Below are positions 46,237 through 54,418 of a DNA stretch of 64,000 bases, piece by piece (position 1 is the first letter of the stretch; each line of letters starts with the position of its first letter). The DNA is from Spirillospora albida (GTDB taxonomy: Bacteria; Actinomycetota; Actinomycetes; Streptosporangiales; Streptosporangiaceae): positions 248,001 to 312,000 of the forward strand of contig NZ_JOFJ01000014.1 of the NCBI RefSeq assembly GCF_000718255.1. The letters are read 5' to 3'. A program made the translations under genes and the position numbers. Below the pieces are notes generated by a model. The model saw nothing but the letters and a program-made list of their open reading frames with translations, ran no database searches and was not told the DNA's origin.

Positions 46237-47310
46237 GTGACCGACGGCCCCGCTCACCGCAGGGCGCTCGCGCTGCTCGCGGCCGCGGCGCTGCTCGTCC
46301 CCGGCTGCCGTCCCGTGGAGGCGGGCGGCGGCGCCGACCTCCCCCCGACGGTCTCGGCGAGCCCGACGCGGCAGGCGAAGCCGAGCGGACGCCGGCCGGG
46401 GGTCGTCAACATCGACACCGAGCGGGCCCTCGACCGGACCCGCGCGGCCGGGACCGGCATCGTGCTCGACACCTCCGGGCTCGTGCTGACGAACAACCAC
46501 GTGATCGCGGGCGCCACCCGGATCAAGGGCACCGACACCGACAATCGCCGGACGTACCGGGCGAAGGTCGTCGGCTACGACAAGACGGGCGACATTGCGG
46601 TGATCCGGCTGACCGGCGCGTCCGGGCTGCGGCCCGCCGCGTTCGCGCCGGCCGACGGCGGCGCCCGCGTCGGCGACCCGGTCACCGCCGTCGGGAACGC
46701 GGGCGGCCGGGGCGGGACGCCGACCGTCGTGACCGGGCGGGTCACCGCCCTCGGCCAGACCGTCACGGCGCGCAACGAGAGCGACGGCGGCGCGGAGCGG
46801 CTGTCCGATCTGATCGAGACGAACGCGCCGATCCGGCCGGGCCACTCGGGCGGGCCGCTGCTCGACACCGCCGGCCGCGTCATCGGGATGAACACGGCCG
46901 CGTCCACGGGACGCACCGCCGACGGGCGCAAGCGCAAGGGCGCGCACCGCGGCTACGCGATCCCGGCCGACCGGGTCCTCGCGGTGGCCCGGCAGATCCA
47001 GCGCGGCGAGCCGTCCTCGACCGTGCACATCGGGCCGACGGCGCTGCTCGGCGTCAAGGTGCGCGGTGCCGCGCGCGGGCGGGGCGCCACGGTCATCGAG
47101 GTCGTGCCCGACACCCCCGCCGCCGACGCGGGCGTCCCGGTCGGGGTGACCGTCACCGCGCTCGGCGGCCGGCCGGTCGACTCCCCCGCCACCCTGTCGG
47201 CGCTGATGCTCGCGCACCATCCGGGTGACAGCGTCCGGCTCGACTGGACGGGACGCGACGGCCGCCCGGGGTCGGTGTTCCTTCGCCTGACCGAGGGCCC
47301 GCCGCAGTAG
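46237..47310 (+). CDS. Lipoprotein trypsin-like serine protease with PDZ domain (HtrA-like)
   Basis: A 357-residue secreted protease. GTG at 46237 with GGAGG 8 bases upstream puts a lipoprotein signal (ALLAAAALLVPGC, Cys24) at the N-terminus. The catalytic triad is H88 (LTNNHVI), D119 (TGDIAVI) and S204 (PGHSGGPLL); a PDZ domain follows from about 265 (LLGVKVRG, DTPAADAGVPVGVTVTALGGRPV). It should sit on the outer face of the membrane in envelope protein quality control. The IS element has inserted about 60 bases downstream of its stop. Confidence 0.88.
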   Translation: MTDGPAHRRALALLAAAALLVPGCRPVEAGGGADLPPTVSASPTRQAKPSGRRPGVVNIDTERALDRTRAAGTGIVLDTSGLVLTNNHVIAGATRIKGTDTDNRRTYRAKVVGYDKTGDIAVIRLTGASGLRPAAFAPADGGARVGDPVTAVGNAGGRGGTPTVVTGRVTALGQTVTARNESDGGAERLSDLIETNAPIRPGHSGGPLLDTAGRVIGMNTAASTGRTADGRKRKGAHRGYAIPADRVLAVARQIQRGEPSSTVHIGPTALLGVKVRGAARGRGATVIEVVPDTPAADAGVPVGVTVTALGGRPVDSPATLSALMLAHHPGDSVRLDWTGRDGRPGSVFLRLTEGPPQ

Positions 47311-47366
47311 GCCGGGCACCGTCCCGCGTGCGACAGTGGGGCCATCCCACTTCGAGGACGTGAGCG

Positions 47367-48596
47367 TTAACGATCCCCACGGATAGATCCGGGGGATTTC
47401 CCTCCGGGGCCGGGCCCTGGATTCCCAGCTCGGACCGCATCTGATCCACCGTCCCGGAAGGAGGCGATCTGGTGTCTTACGTCGTCGGCACTGGCACGGT
47501 CGCGTTCAGCCGTGGCGAGGATCGTCCTCGCGGCGTTGAGGTCACGTCCTGCGGTGTAGCCGCAGGCCGAGCACTCGAAAGTCCGTACGCCCAGTCCGAG
47601 GCGGAGATTGGTTCTCTCGCCGCACCCGGAGCAGGTCATCGTGGTGTAGGCGGGCGGCACCAACACCACCTTCCGGCCCGCCCGCGTACCACGGTCGATC
47701 AGTTCCCGCTTGGCGGCGCCGATCGCGTTGTCCGCGGCCTTGCGGGCCATGGTGGTCTTCGCGAGGAACTTCGGCTTGAAGTCCTCGACGGCGATCAGGT
47801 GGTGGTGCTCGACCACGTTCTTCGCCCAGACCCGGGCGTCGTGGGTGTTCTGCCGGGCCGCCTTCTTGGCGATCCGGGCGGCCTGGCGCTTGGCCTGCTG
47901 GTAGCCCTTGGACTGCGGCCGGCCCTTGGGCCGGCGTCGGCGGGCCATCGTGCGCTGCGCCTTGGCGAGCTCGGCGGCGCAGCGGCGGCGGTGGCCGAAG
48001 TGGGGAAGGTCGAAGGCCGGGTTCGTGGTGCCGGCGGTGGTCTTGACACCCCAGTCGACGCCGATGCCGGGCAGGTCGGCGTCCGGGGCCGCGGCGACCT
48101 CGCGGCGAACCACGAAGGAGGCGTACCAGTGGCCGAGCGAGTCCTGGTGGACCCGCACACTGGTCGGCTCGGACGGCAGCTCCCGCGACCACACGACCGG
48201 GACGGTCACCTTGCCGGGCAGACACAGCCGGCCGTCTTTGAGCCGGAAGCCGCGGGTGGTGTACTCCAGGCTCGGCAGGGCGTCCTTCTTGCGCTTGGTC
48301 TTCGGCCGGCCCCGGCCCTTGACCTTGAACGAGTGGTCCAGGGCGGCGCCGTAGGCGCGCAGCGTCTGTTGCTGGGCCACCTGCGATCCGTCCCGCAGCC
48401 AGGCGTTACGCCCCCGGGCCTCGGTCAGCAGCTTCGACAGCTTCCCCAACGTCGGCTTACGGCCGGATCGCTGCTGGTGCACGGCCTCGTTCCACAGCCA
48501 CCGGCAGCGGCCCCACTCGTCGAGCAGTGCGGCCTCCGCGATGCGGCCGGGCCGCAGGCGGTAGGTGTAACGCACTGTCTCGGACACGCCGGCCAC
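47367..48596 (-). CDS. tnpB: TnpB RNA-guided nuclease (IS605 OrfB)
   Basis: A 409-residue TnpB, the compact relative of Cas12. The RuvC triad is complete: D181 (GIGVDWGVKT), E271 (IAVEDFKPK) and D352 (AGRDLNAART). The zinc finger is CSGCG (322-326) and CSACG (342-346). The N-terminal YTYRLRPG and the helical YGAALDHSFKVKGRGRPK region are typical. Its 3' end encodes the terminal hairpin of the element, where TnpB guide RNAs are made. It is divergent from tnpA with about 29 bases between the starts. Confidence 0.95.
   Translation of the reverse strand: MAGVSETVRYTYRLRPGRIAEAALLDEWGRCRWLWNEAVHQQRSGRKPTLGKLSKLLTEARGRNAWLRDGSQVAQQQTLRAYGAALDHSFKVKGRGRPKTKRKKDALPSLEYTTRGFRLKDGRLCLPGKVTVPVVWSRELPSEPTSVRVHQDSLGHWYASFVVRREVAAAPDADLPGIGVDWGVKTTAGTTNPAFDLPHFGHRRRCAAELAKAQRTMARRRRPKGRPQSKGYQQAKRQAARIAKKAARQNTHDARVWAKNVVEHHHLIAVEDFKPKFLAKTTMARKAADNAIGAAKRELIDRGTRAGRKVVLVPPAYTTMTCSGCGERTNLRLGLGVRTFECSACGYTAGRDLNAARTILATAERDRASADDVRHQIASFRDGGSDAVRAGNPGPGPGGKSPGSIRGDR
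47375..47560 (-). ncRNA. Predicted omega (right-end) guide RNA of the TnpB element
   Basis: In characterised IS605 elements the guide RNA overlaps the 3' end of tnpB and the right-end hairpin, with the guide taken from flanking DNA just past the end. Here the tnpB tail and the hairpin at 47375-47395 occupy that position on the minus strand, so the guide would be read from bases below about 47370. The position follows from family knowledge; the 5' limit is a guess. Confidence 0.35.
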
Positions 48597-48625
48597 TATA
48601 CAGCACGAAGCTATATAGTCGCGGC

Positions 48626-49021
48626 ATGGACCAGGTCAGGTCGAACAACAACGTCGTCTACCGCTGCCACTACCACGTCGTCTGGTGCCCGAAGTACCGG
48701 CGCAAGGTCATCGACGGCAAGGTGGACGACCGGCTCAAAGAAATCATCCGGGACGTCTGCGCCGAACGGGACGCCCCGATCGAGGCGATCGAGACGATGC
48801 CCGACCACGTGCACCTGCTCGTGGTCGTGGACCCGCAGTACGGCATCCACCGCCTGGTCAAACAGATCAAGGGCCGGTCATCCCGGCTGCTACGCCAGGA
48901 GTTCCCGCACCTCAAGTCCCGGATGCCGACCCTCTGGACCAACTCCTACTTCGTCGCCACCACCGGCGGCGCCACCCTGGAGGTGGTCAAAAGGTATGTC
49001 GAGAACCAGCGCAACGTGTAA
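48626..49021 (+). CDS. tnpA: IS200-type TnpA, HUH single-strand transposase
   Basis: A 131-residue Y1 transposase. The HUH motif is H61-V-H63 (MPDHVHLLVVV) and the catalytic tyrosine is Y124 (KRYVENQ). It excises and inserts the element as single-stranded DNA by recognising the terminal hairpins. ATG at 48626 follows soon after the tnpB start on the other strand. A strong stem-loop at 49028-49054 follows the stop. Confidence 0.95.
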   Translation: MDQVRSNNNVVYRCHYHVVWCPKYRRKVIDGKVDDRLKEIIRDVCAERDAPIEAIETMPDHVHLLVVVDPQYGIHRLVKQIKGRSSRLLRQEFPHLKSRMPTLWTNSYFVATTGGATLEVVKRYVENQRNV

Positions 49022-49027
49022 CCAGAC

Positions 49028-49054
49028 GCCCATCCGCCTTGGCGGCGGATGGGC
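49028..49054 (+). terminator. Stem-loop after tnpA
   Basis: Arms GCCCATCCGCC (49028-49038) and GGCGGATGGGC (49044-49054) with a 5-base loop, 7 bases past the tnpA stop. It can end the tnpA transcript or protect the element from outside transcription. There is no T-run, as usual in GC-rich actinomycetes. A second small stem (CCCCTG/CAGGGG, from 49057) follows. Confidence 0.6.
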
Positions 49055-49129
49055 TACCCCTGACCTGCTCCGCAGGGGCTCCGTTTCCTCCCCACGGCTA
49101 AAGCCGGGGATTTCCACAGAAGGCACCGG

Positions 49130-51436
49130 ATGAGCCGCAAGCCGCCCGCCGACGATCCGAGCGACGCCGGCCTCGAGGTCACCGCTCCCAAGGAGTGGGC
49201 GGCGGGCCTCCCCGGGGTCACGGCGGCGCTGCGGGCGTCCTACGACCAGATGGGCGCCCGGCGGACGGCGCTGACGCTGCTGCGCGTCAACCAGGAGAAG
49301 GGCTTCGACTGCCCCGGCTGCGCCTGGCCCGAGGGCGGCCGCCGGCACCGCGCCGAGTTCTGCGAGAACGGCGCGAAGGCCGTCGCGGAGGAGGCGACGA
49401 CGCGGCGGATCACGCGGGAGTTCTTCGCGCGGCATCCCGTCGCGGAGCTGGCGGAGCGCTCCGACCACTGGCTCGGGCAGCAGGGCCGGCTGACCGAGCC
49501 CATGATCCTGCGCGAGGGCGCGGCGCACTACGAGCCGGTGTCGTGGGAGGAGGCGTTCGGCGTCCTCGCGCAGGAGCTGTCCGCGCTCGGCTCCCCGGAC
49601 GAGGCCGTCTTCTACACGTCGGGCCGCACCGGAAACGAGGCCGCGTTCGCCTACCAGCTGTTCGTCCGCGCGTTCGGCACGAACAACCTGCCGGACTGCA
49701 GCAACATGTGCCACGAGTCCTCGGGGTCGGCGCTCACGGAGACGATCGGGGTCGGGAAGGGCTCCGTCCTGCTGGAGGACCTCCACCGGGCGGACCTGAT
49801 CTTCGTCGTGGGGCAGAACCCCGGCACGAACCACCCCCGGATGCTGTCCGCGCTGGAGCGCGCCAAGCAGGAGGGCGCCCGGATCGTCGCCGTCAACCCG
49901 CTGCCGGAGGCCGGGCTGATGCGCTTCAAGAACCCGCAGCGCCCTTCCGGGCTGGGGCGCGGTACCCCGCTGGCCGACCGCTTCCTCCAGATCCGGCTGA
50001 ACGGCGATCTCGCCCTGTTCCAGGCGCTCAACCGCCTGCTCCTGGAGTCGGACGACCCCGGCGCCATCGACCGGGGCTTCATCGACGCCCACACGCACGG
50101 CTTCGCGGAGTTCGAGGAGCACGTCCGGAACCTGGACTGGGACGACGTGCTGGAGGCGACCGGCCTCGCCCGCGCCGAGATCGAGGCCACGCTCGCCGAC
50201 GTCCTCGCGGCGCGGAGCGTCGTCGTGTGCTGGGCGATGGGCCTCACCCAGCACCGCAACTCCGTCGCGACGATCCGGGAGGTCGTCGACTTCCTGCTGC
50301 TGCGCGGCAACATCGGCCGCCCCGGCGCGGGCGTGTGCCCCGTCCGGGGCCACTCCAACGTCCAGGGCGACCGCACGATGGGCATCAACGAAAGGCCCGC
50401 GCCCGCGTTCCTGGACGCCCTCGCCGCCGAGTTCGGGTTCGAGCCGCCCCGCGCGCACGGCCTCGACACCGTCCGCGCGATCCGCGCCATGCGGGACGGC
50501 GCCGTGAAGGTGTTCCTCGGCATGGGCGGCAACTTCGTCCGCGCCACCCCCGACTCGGCGGTGACGGAGGCGGCGCTGCGCGGCTGCCGGCTCACCGCGC
50601 AGGTCTCGACGAAGCTCAACCGCTCGCACGCGGTGACCGGGCGGCGGGCGCTGATCCTGCCGACGCTGGGCCGGACGGAGGAGGACGTCCAGGAGTCGGG
50701 CGCCCAGTTCGTGTCGGTCGAGGACTCGATGGGCATGGTGCACGCCTCGCGCGGCCGCCTGTCCCCCGCGTCCCCGCACCTGCTGTCGGAGGTCGCGATC
50801 GTCTGCCGGCTCGCGCGGGCTGTCCTGCCCGGCTCCGGCATCGGCTGGGCCGCGATGGAACGCGACTACGACGTCGTCCGCGACCACATCTCCCGGGTCG
50901 TGCCGGGCTTCGAGCGGTTCAACGAGCGCGTCCGCGAACCCGGCGGCTTCACCCTGCCCCACGCGCCCCGGGACGAGCGCCGGTTCCCGACCGCGACCGG
51001 CAAGGCCAACTTCACCGTGAACCCCCTGGAGGTCCTGCGGGTCCCGGAGGGGCGGCTGCTCCTGCAGACCGTGCGGAGCCACGACCAGTACAACACCACC
51101 GTCTACGGGCTCGACGACCGCTACCGCGGCATCAAGGCCGGCCGCCGCGTCGTGTTCGTCCACCCGGACGACCTTGCGTCCCTGGGCCTCGCCGACGGCG
51201 CGATGGTCGACCTCGTCTCGGAGTGGGCGGACGGCGCCGAGCGGCGCGCCCGGTCGTTCCGGACGGTCGCGTATCCGACGGCGCGCGGCTGCGCGGCGGC
51301 CTACTTCCCGGAGACGAACGTTCTGGTCCCGCTGGACAGCACCGCCGAGATCAGCAACACGCCGACGTCGAAGTCCGTCGTCGTGCGGCTGGAGCCCGCG
51401 TCCGGGCCCTTGGGCGGGGCTCGCGCGGAGGAATAG
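49130..51436 (+). CDS. FdhF/YdeP-family molybdopterin oxidoreductase
   Basis: A 768-residue molybdopterin-guanine-dinucleotide enzyme of the formate-dehydrogenase-like YdeP group. The N-terminal CPGCAWP has only two of the cysteines of a classic 4Fe-4S site, as in this group. FYTSGRTGNEAAFAYQLF, NMCHESSG (the active-site region with Cys), GQNPGTNHPR and the C-terminal cofactor-closing domain (LLLQTVRSHDQYNTT) are clear. Substrate unknown; YdeP members are linked to acid or stress tolerance. The IS element ends about 15 bases upstream, so its native promoter may be displaced; AGAAGG serves as the ribosome site. Confidence 0.88.
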   Translation: MSRKPPADDPSDAGLEVTAPKEWAAGLPGVTAALRASYDQMGARRTALTLLRVNQEKGFDCPGCAWPEGGRRHRAEFCENGAKAVAEEATTRRITREFFARHPVAELAERSDHWLGQQGRLTEPMILREGAAHYEPVSWEEAFGVLAQELSALGSPDEAVFYTSGRTGNEAAFAYQLFVRAFGTNNLPDCSNMCHESSGSALTETIGVGKGSVLLEDLHRADLIFVVGQNPGTNHPRMLSALERAKQEGARIVAVNPLPEAGLMRFKNPQRPSGLGRGTPLADRFLQIRLNGDLALFQALNRLLLESDDPGAIDRGFIDAHTHGFAEFEEHVRNLDWDDVLEATGLARAEIEATLADVLAARSVVVCWAMGLTQHRNSVATIREVVDFLLLRGNIGRPGAGVCPVRGHSNVQGDRTMGINERPAPAFLDALAAEFGFEPPRAHGLDTVRAIRAMRDGAVKVFLGMGGNFVRATPDSAVTEAALRGCRLTAQVSTKLNRSHAVTGRRALILPTLGRTEEDVQESGAQFVSVEDSMGMVHASRGRLSPASPHLLSEVAIVCRLARAVLPGSGIGWAAMERDYDVVRDHISRVVPGFERFNERVREPGGFTLPHAPRDERRFPTATGKANFTVNPLEVLRVPEGRLLLQTVRSHDQYNTTVYGLDDRYRGIKAGRRVVFVHPDDLASLGLADGAMVDLVSEWADGAERRARSFRTVAYPTARGCAAAYFPETNVLVPLDSTAEISNTPTSKSVVVRLEPASGPLGGARAEE

Positions 51437-51446
51437 GCTCGGGTCC

Positions 51447-52091
51447 ATGACGAATCTGCCGGAACCCGTCGAACCGCCGGGGCCGCCCGCCATGCGCGCC
51501 TCCGACCACGACCGCGACCGGGTCGCGCAGATCCTGCGGGACGCGGCGGGGGACGGCCGGCTGACCCTCGAGGAGCTGGACGAGCGCCTGGACGCGGTGT
51601 ACGCGGCGAAGACCTACGCCGAGCTGGAGCCGCTCACCCTCGACCTGCCGGTGCCGGGCACCGCGCACGCGGCGGCGCTGCCGTCCGGGGTGGACTTCCG
51701 GCCGCTGCCGGACGCGCCGTCCTGGCGGATCGGCATCGGCGTCATGAGCGGGTTCCGCCGCGCCGGCGTGTGGAACGTGCCGCACCGCTTCTCGGCGTTC
51801 GCGTTCTGGGGCGGCGGCAAGATCGACCTGCGCGACGCCCGGTTCACGGCGGACGAGGTCGTGATCCGGGCGTTCGCGATCATGGGCGGGGTGGAGATCA
51901 TCGTCCCGGACGATCTCACCGTCCATGTGAAGGGCCTCGGCATCATGGGCGGTTTCGACGAGCGCGCGAGCGGCCCCGGCGTCCCGGGCGCGCCGAAGGT
52001 CGTCATCAAGGGCTTCGCGTTCTGGGGCGGCGTCGACGTGAAGCGCCGGGCCCGCAGGGCGGAGAGGAAGCGCAGGGAACTCCCGGACTGA
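51447..52091 (+). CDS. DUF1707 and LiaF-like C-terminal domain protein
   Basis: A 214-residue protein. DUF1707 is at about 15-67 (MRASDHDRDRVAQILRDA, GRLTLEELDERLDA), a short domain common in actinobacteria. A beta-helical LiaF/YvqF-like part follows, with repeated FWGGGKIDLRDA, AIMGGVEIIVPDD and FWGGVDVKRR units. No transmembrane helix is visible. Likely an envelope-stress or membrane-associated accessory. Starts 10 bases after the oxidoreductase stop. Confidence 0.85.
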   Translation: MTNLPEPVEPPGPPAMRASDHDRDRVAQILRDAAGDGRLTLEELDERLDAVYAAKTYAELEPLTLDLPVPGTAHAAALPSGVDFRPLPDAPSWRIGIGVMSGFRRAGVWNVPHRFSAFAFWGGGKIDLRDARFTADEVVIRAFAIMGGVEIIVPDDLTVHVKGLGIMGGFDERASGPGVPGAPKVVIKGFAFWGGVDVKRRARRAERKRRELPD

Positions 52092-52161
52092 CCCCCCGGT
52101 CATCCGCACTCCGCCGCTCCCGGTAGATTCCGAATCCGGTTCTAGTCGTGGGAGGCGCGCG

Positions 52162-53301
52162 ATGGGTGCTTGGGATACCCCCGAGCGGGCAGAGCTGCGA
52201 AAGCTCGTCCGGACGTTCACCGAGCGGGAGATCGTCCCGTTCCTGGCGGACTGGGAGGACGCGGGCGAACTGCCCCGCGAACTGCACCGCAAGGCGGCGG
52301 ACGCGGGGCTGCTCGGCGCCGGGTTCCCCGAGAGCGCCGGCGGGTCCGGCGGGGACGCCGTCGACGCGCTCATCGTGGCGGAGGAGCTCATCCAGGCGGG
52401 CGGGTCCGGCGGCGTCATCGCGTCGCTGTTCACGCACGGCATCGCGCTGCCGCACATCGTCGCGTCCGGTGACGAGGCGCTGATCGGCCGGTTCGCGCGG
52501 CCGGTGCTCGCCGGAGACAAGATCGGCGCGCTCGGCGTCACCGAGCCGGGCACCGGCTCGGACGTCGCGGGGATCCGGACGTCCGCCGTCCGCGACGGCG
52601 ACTGCTACATGATCAACGGCGCCAAGATGTTCATCACGTCCGGCGTGCGGGCCGACTTCGTCACCACCGCCGTGCGGACCGGCGACCCCGGCTTCGGCGG
52701 CATCTCACTGATCGTCGTGGAGAGGGGCACGCCCGGGTTCAGCGTGTCGCGGCCCCTGCGCAAGATGGGCTGGCAGTGCTCCGACACGGCCGAGCTCGCG
52801 TTCGACGACGTCCGGGTCCCCGCCGCGAACCTCGTCGGCGACGAGAACAGCGGGTTCCTGCAGATCGTCCAGAACTTCGTCACCGAGCGGCTGTCGCTCG
52901 CCGTCCAGGCGTACGCGACGGCGCAGCGGTGCCTCGACCTGACCCTTGACTGGGTCCGGGAGCGGGAGACGTTCGGGCGCCCGCTGTCGTCCCGCCAGCT
53001 CGTCCGGCACAAGGTAGCCGAGATGGCCCGGCAGGTGGACGTCGCGCGCACCTACACGCGGTCGGTCGCCGAACGGCACCTCGCCGGGGAGGACGTGCTG
53101 ACCGAGACGGCCTACGCCAAGAACACGGCGGTGTACGCGTGCGAGCACGTGGTGCACGAGGCCGTCCAGCTGCACGGCGGCATGGGCTACATGCGGGAGT
53201 CGGAGGTGGAGCGGCACTACCGCGACGCCCGGCTGCTCGGCATCGGCGGCGGCACCAACGAGATCATGAACGAGATCGTGGCCAAGCGGCTCGGGTTGTG
53301 A
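52162..53301 (+). CDS. Acyl-CoA dehydrogenase family protein
   Basis: A 379-residue acyl-CoA dehydrogenase. LGVTEPGTGSDVAGIRTSA (FAD/substrate loop), RETFGRPLSSRQLVRHK, QLHGGMGYMRESEVERHYRDAR and LGIGGGTNEIMNEI are typical. At the usual catalytic Glu of the YEGT motif the sequence has Gly (IGGGTNE), as in the isovaleryl and long-chain types where the base sits on another helix. GGGAGG precedes ATG at 52162. A strong terminator follows at once. Confidence 0.9.
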   Translation: MGAWDTPERAELRKLVRTFTEREIVPFLADWEDAGELPRELHRKAADAGLLGAGFPESAGGSGGDAVDALIVAEELIQAGGSGGVIASLFTHGIALPHIVASGDEALIGRFARPVLAGDKIGALGVTEPGTGSDVAGIRTSAVRDGDCYMINGAKMFITSGVRADFVTTAVRTGDPGFGGISLIVVERGTPGFSVSRPLRKMGWQCSDTAELAFDDVRVPAANLVGDENSGFLQIVQNFVTERLSLAVQAYATAQRCLDLTLDWVRERETFGRPLSSRQLVRHKVAEMARQVDVARTYTRSVAERHLAGEDVLTETAYAKNTAVYACEHVVHEAVQLHGGMGYMRESEVERHYRDARLLGIGGGTNEIMNEIVAKRLGL

Positions 53302-53306
53302 GCCCG

Positions 53307-53340
53307 GCGGCGCCCGGCGGGAGCCCCCGCCGGGCGCCGC
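53307..53340. terminator. Bidirectional terminator between convergent genes
   Basis: A perfect 15-base-pair stem with a 4-base loop: the left arm runs 53307-53321 (core GGCGCCCGGCGGG) and the right arm 53326-53340. It lies exactly between the stops of the acyl-CoA dehydrogenase and the lipase, so it can end transcription from both sides. Confidence 0.85.
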
Positions 53341-53349
53341 ACCGGTCGC

Positions 53350-54207
53350 TCAGCCGAGCGGCTTCGCGCAGTCGATCGGCCAGTACGGGCCCCAGATGTC
53401 GAGCGAGTTCAGCACGAACTTGATCATCACGGGGTCGAAGTTGATGCCGAGGTGGGCGTTGGTGTCGTTCGGGCACTTGTCCTGCAGCAGGATGTTGTGC
53501 GTGTTGGTGCCGTTGAGGAACGCCGAGGTGTAGGGGGTCACGACCTCGTCGTACTTCGTGGCCAGCACGATGTACTCCGGGCCGGGAACGGTGTCGCCGC
53601 CCGCGTTGAGCTCCTGCAGGAACTCCGAGCCGGTGATCTGCTGCCCGGCGGCCGGCGCGGCCAGCACGATCGCCTGCGTGATGCCGAACAGGCTGCCGAG
53701 CCTCACCAGCCCGGACGCGTTCGTCCCGTGGTTGGACGGGACGATCCCGATCAGCTTGTTCACCTTCGCGGCGCCGCCCAGGTTCTTCATGTAGTACCGG
53801 GGCATCATGCCGCCCTGCGAGTGGCCGACGATGTCGACCTTGGACGCGCCGGTCGAGGCGCGCACCTTGTCGACGAACGCCGACAGCTCCCCGGCCGACG
53901 TCCGGATGTCGGCGGTGCCCTGGATGGGGGCGTCCTTGGCGCCGCCGTAGTTGAGGGCGTAGACGCAGTATCCGGCCTTCTTCAGCGCCGGCGACAGCTT
54001 CTGCCAGTTGAACGCCATGTTCTCGAAGGTGCCGTGCACGAGCACGACGGGGCGGGGCTTGAGGAACGACGGCTTGCACTTCCAGTCGTTCGCCCCCTCC
54101 GGGACGATCTCGGCGTGCGCGGCGGGCGCGGTCACCACGGCGAGGCCGAGGGCGGCGGGCAGCGCCGCGGCGGCGACCGCCCAGGAGCGGAGTCGTCGGT
54201 AACGCAT
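53350..54207 (-). CDS. Secreted triacylglycerol lipase (alpha/beta hydrolase)
   Basis: A 285-residue exported lipase. ATG at 54207 (AGGGAG upstream) gives a signal peptide (RRLRSWAVAAAALPAALGLAV, cleavage near APAAHA). PVVLVHGTFENMAFNW forms the oxyanion region, GHSQGG holds the nucleophile, and an Asp and a His near EYIVLATKYDEVVTP and NAHLGINFD complete the likely triad. Two cysteine pairs probably make disulfides. Similar to Streptomyces lipases acting on triglycerides outside the cell. The 211 bases upstream of the start hold its promoter; I see no clear operator. Confidence 0.9.
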   Translation of the reverse strand: MRYRRLRSWAVAAAALPAALGLAVVTAPAAHAEIVPEGANDWKCKPSFLKPRPVVLVHGTFENMAFNWQKLSPALKKAGYCVYALNYGGAKDAPIQGTADIRTSAGELSAFVDKVRASTGASKVDIVGHSQGGMMPRYYMKNLGGAAKVNKLIGIVPSNHGTNASGLVRLGSLFGITQAIVLAAPAAGQQITGSEFLQELNAGGDTVPGPEYIVLATKYDEVVTPYTSAFLNGTNTHNILLQDKCPNDTNAHLGINFDPVMIKFVLNSLDIWGPYWPIDCAKPLG

Positions 54208-54418
54208 GGGGCTCTCCCTGAATCGGGCACGCCGGAGAGAGGGCGGAACCGGCCGGGGTGGGGCCGCCGGTTCCGCCCGCTCGTCGCCGTGTCGGGGGTG
54301 GTCCGCCACAAGGTACGGCCGCGATCCGGCGCGGTCTTGTGAGCGGATCCGCCATTTGCCCCCGGGCGATTGTCAGGAGATTCACAACGCGCTCCGCGGA
54401 CCCGCGGAGGCGCGCAGG

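Larger units (their letters stand above)
47370..49115. mobile_element. Complete IS200/IS605-family insertion sequence
   Basis: The element carries divergent tnpA (HUH Y1 transposase) and tnpB genes, the IS605 arrangement. Both ends carry the same hairpin in direct orientation: left CCCCA-CGGA-taga-TCCG-GGGG (47375-47395), right CCCCA-CGGC-taaa-GCCG-GGG (49090-49109), each followed by ATTTCC. By comparison with IS605 the right end of the element (tnpB side) is at the lower coordinate. Both genes are intact, so it may be active. Exact cleavage points are uncertain by about 20-30 bases. There are no inverted terminal repeats or target duplication, as expected. Confidence 0.85.
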
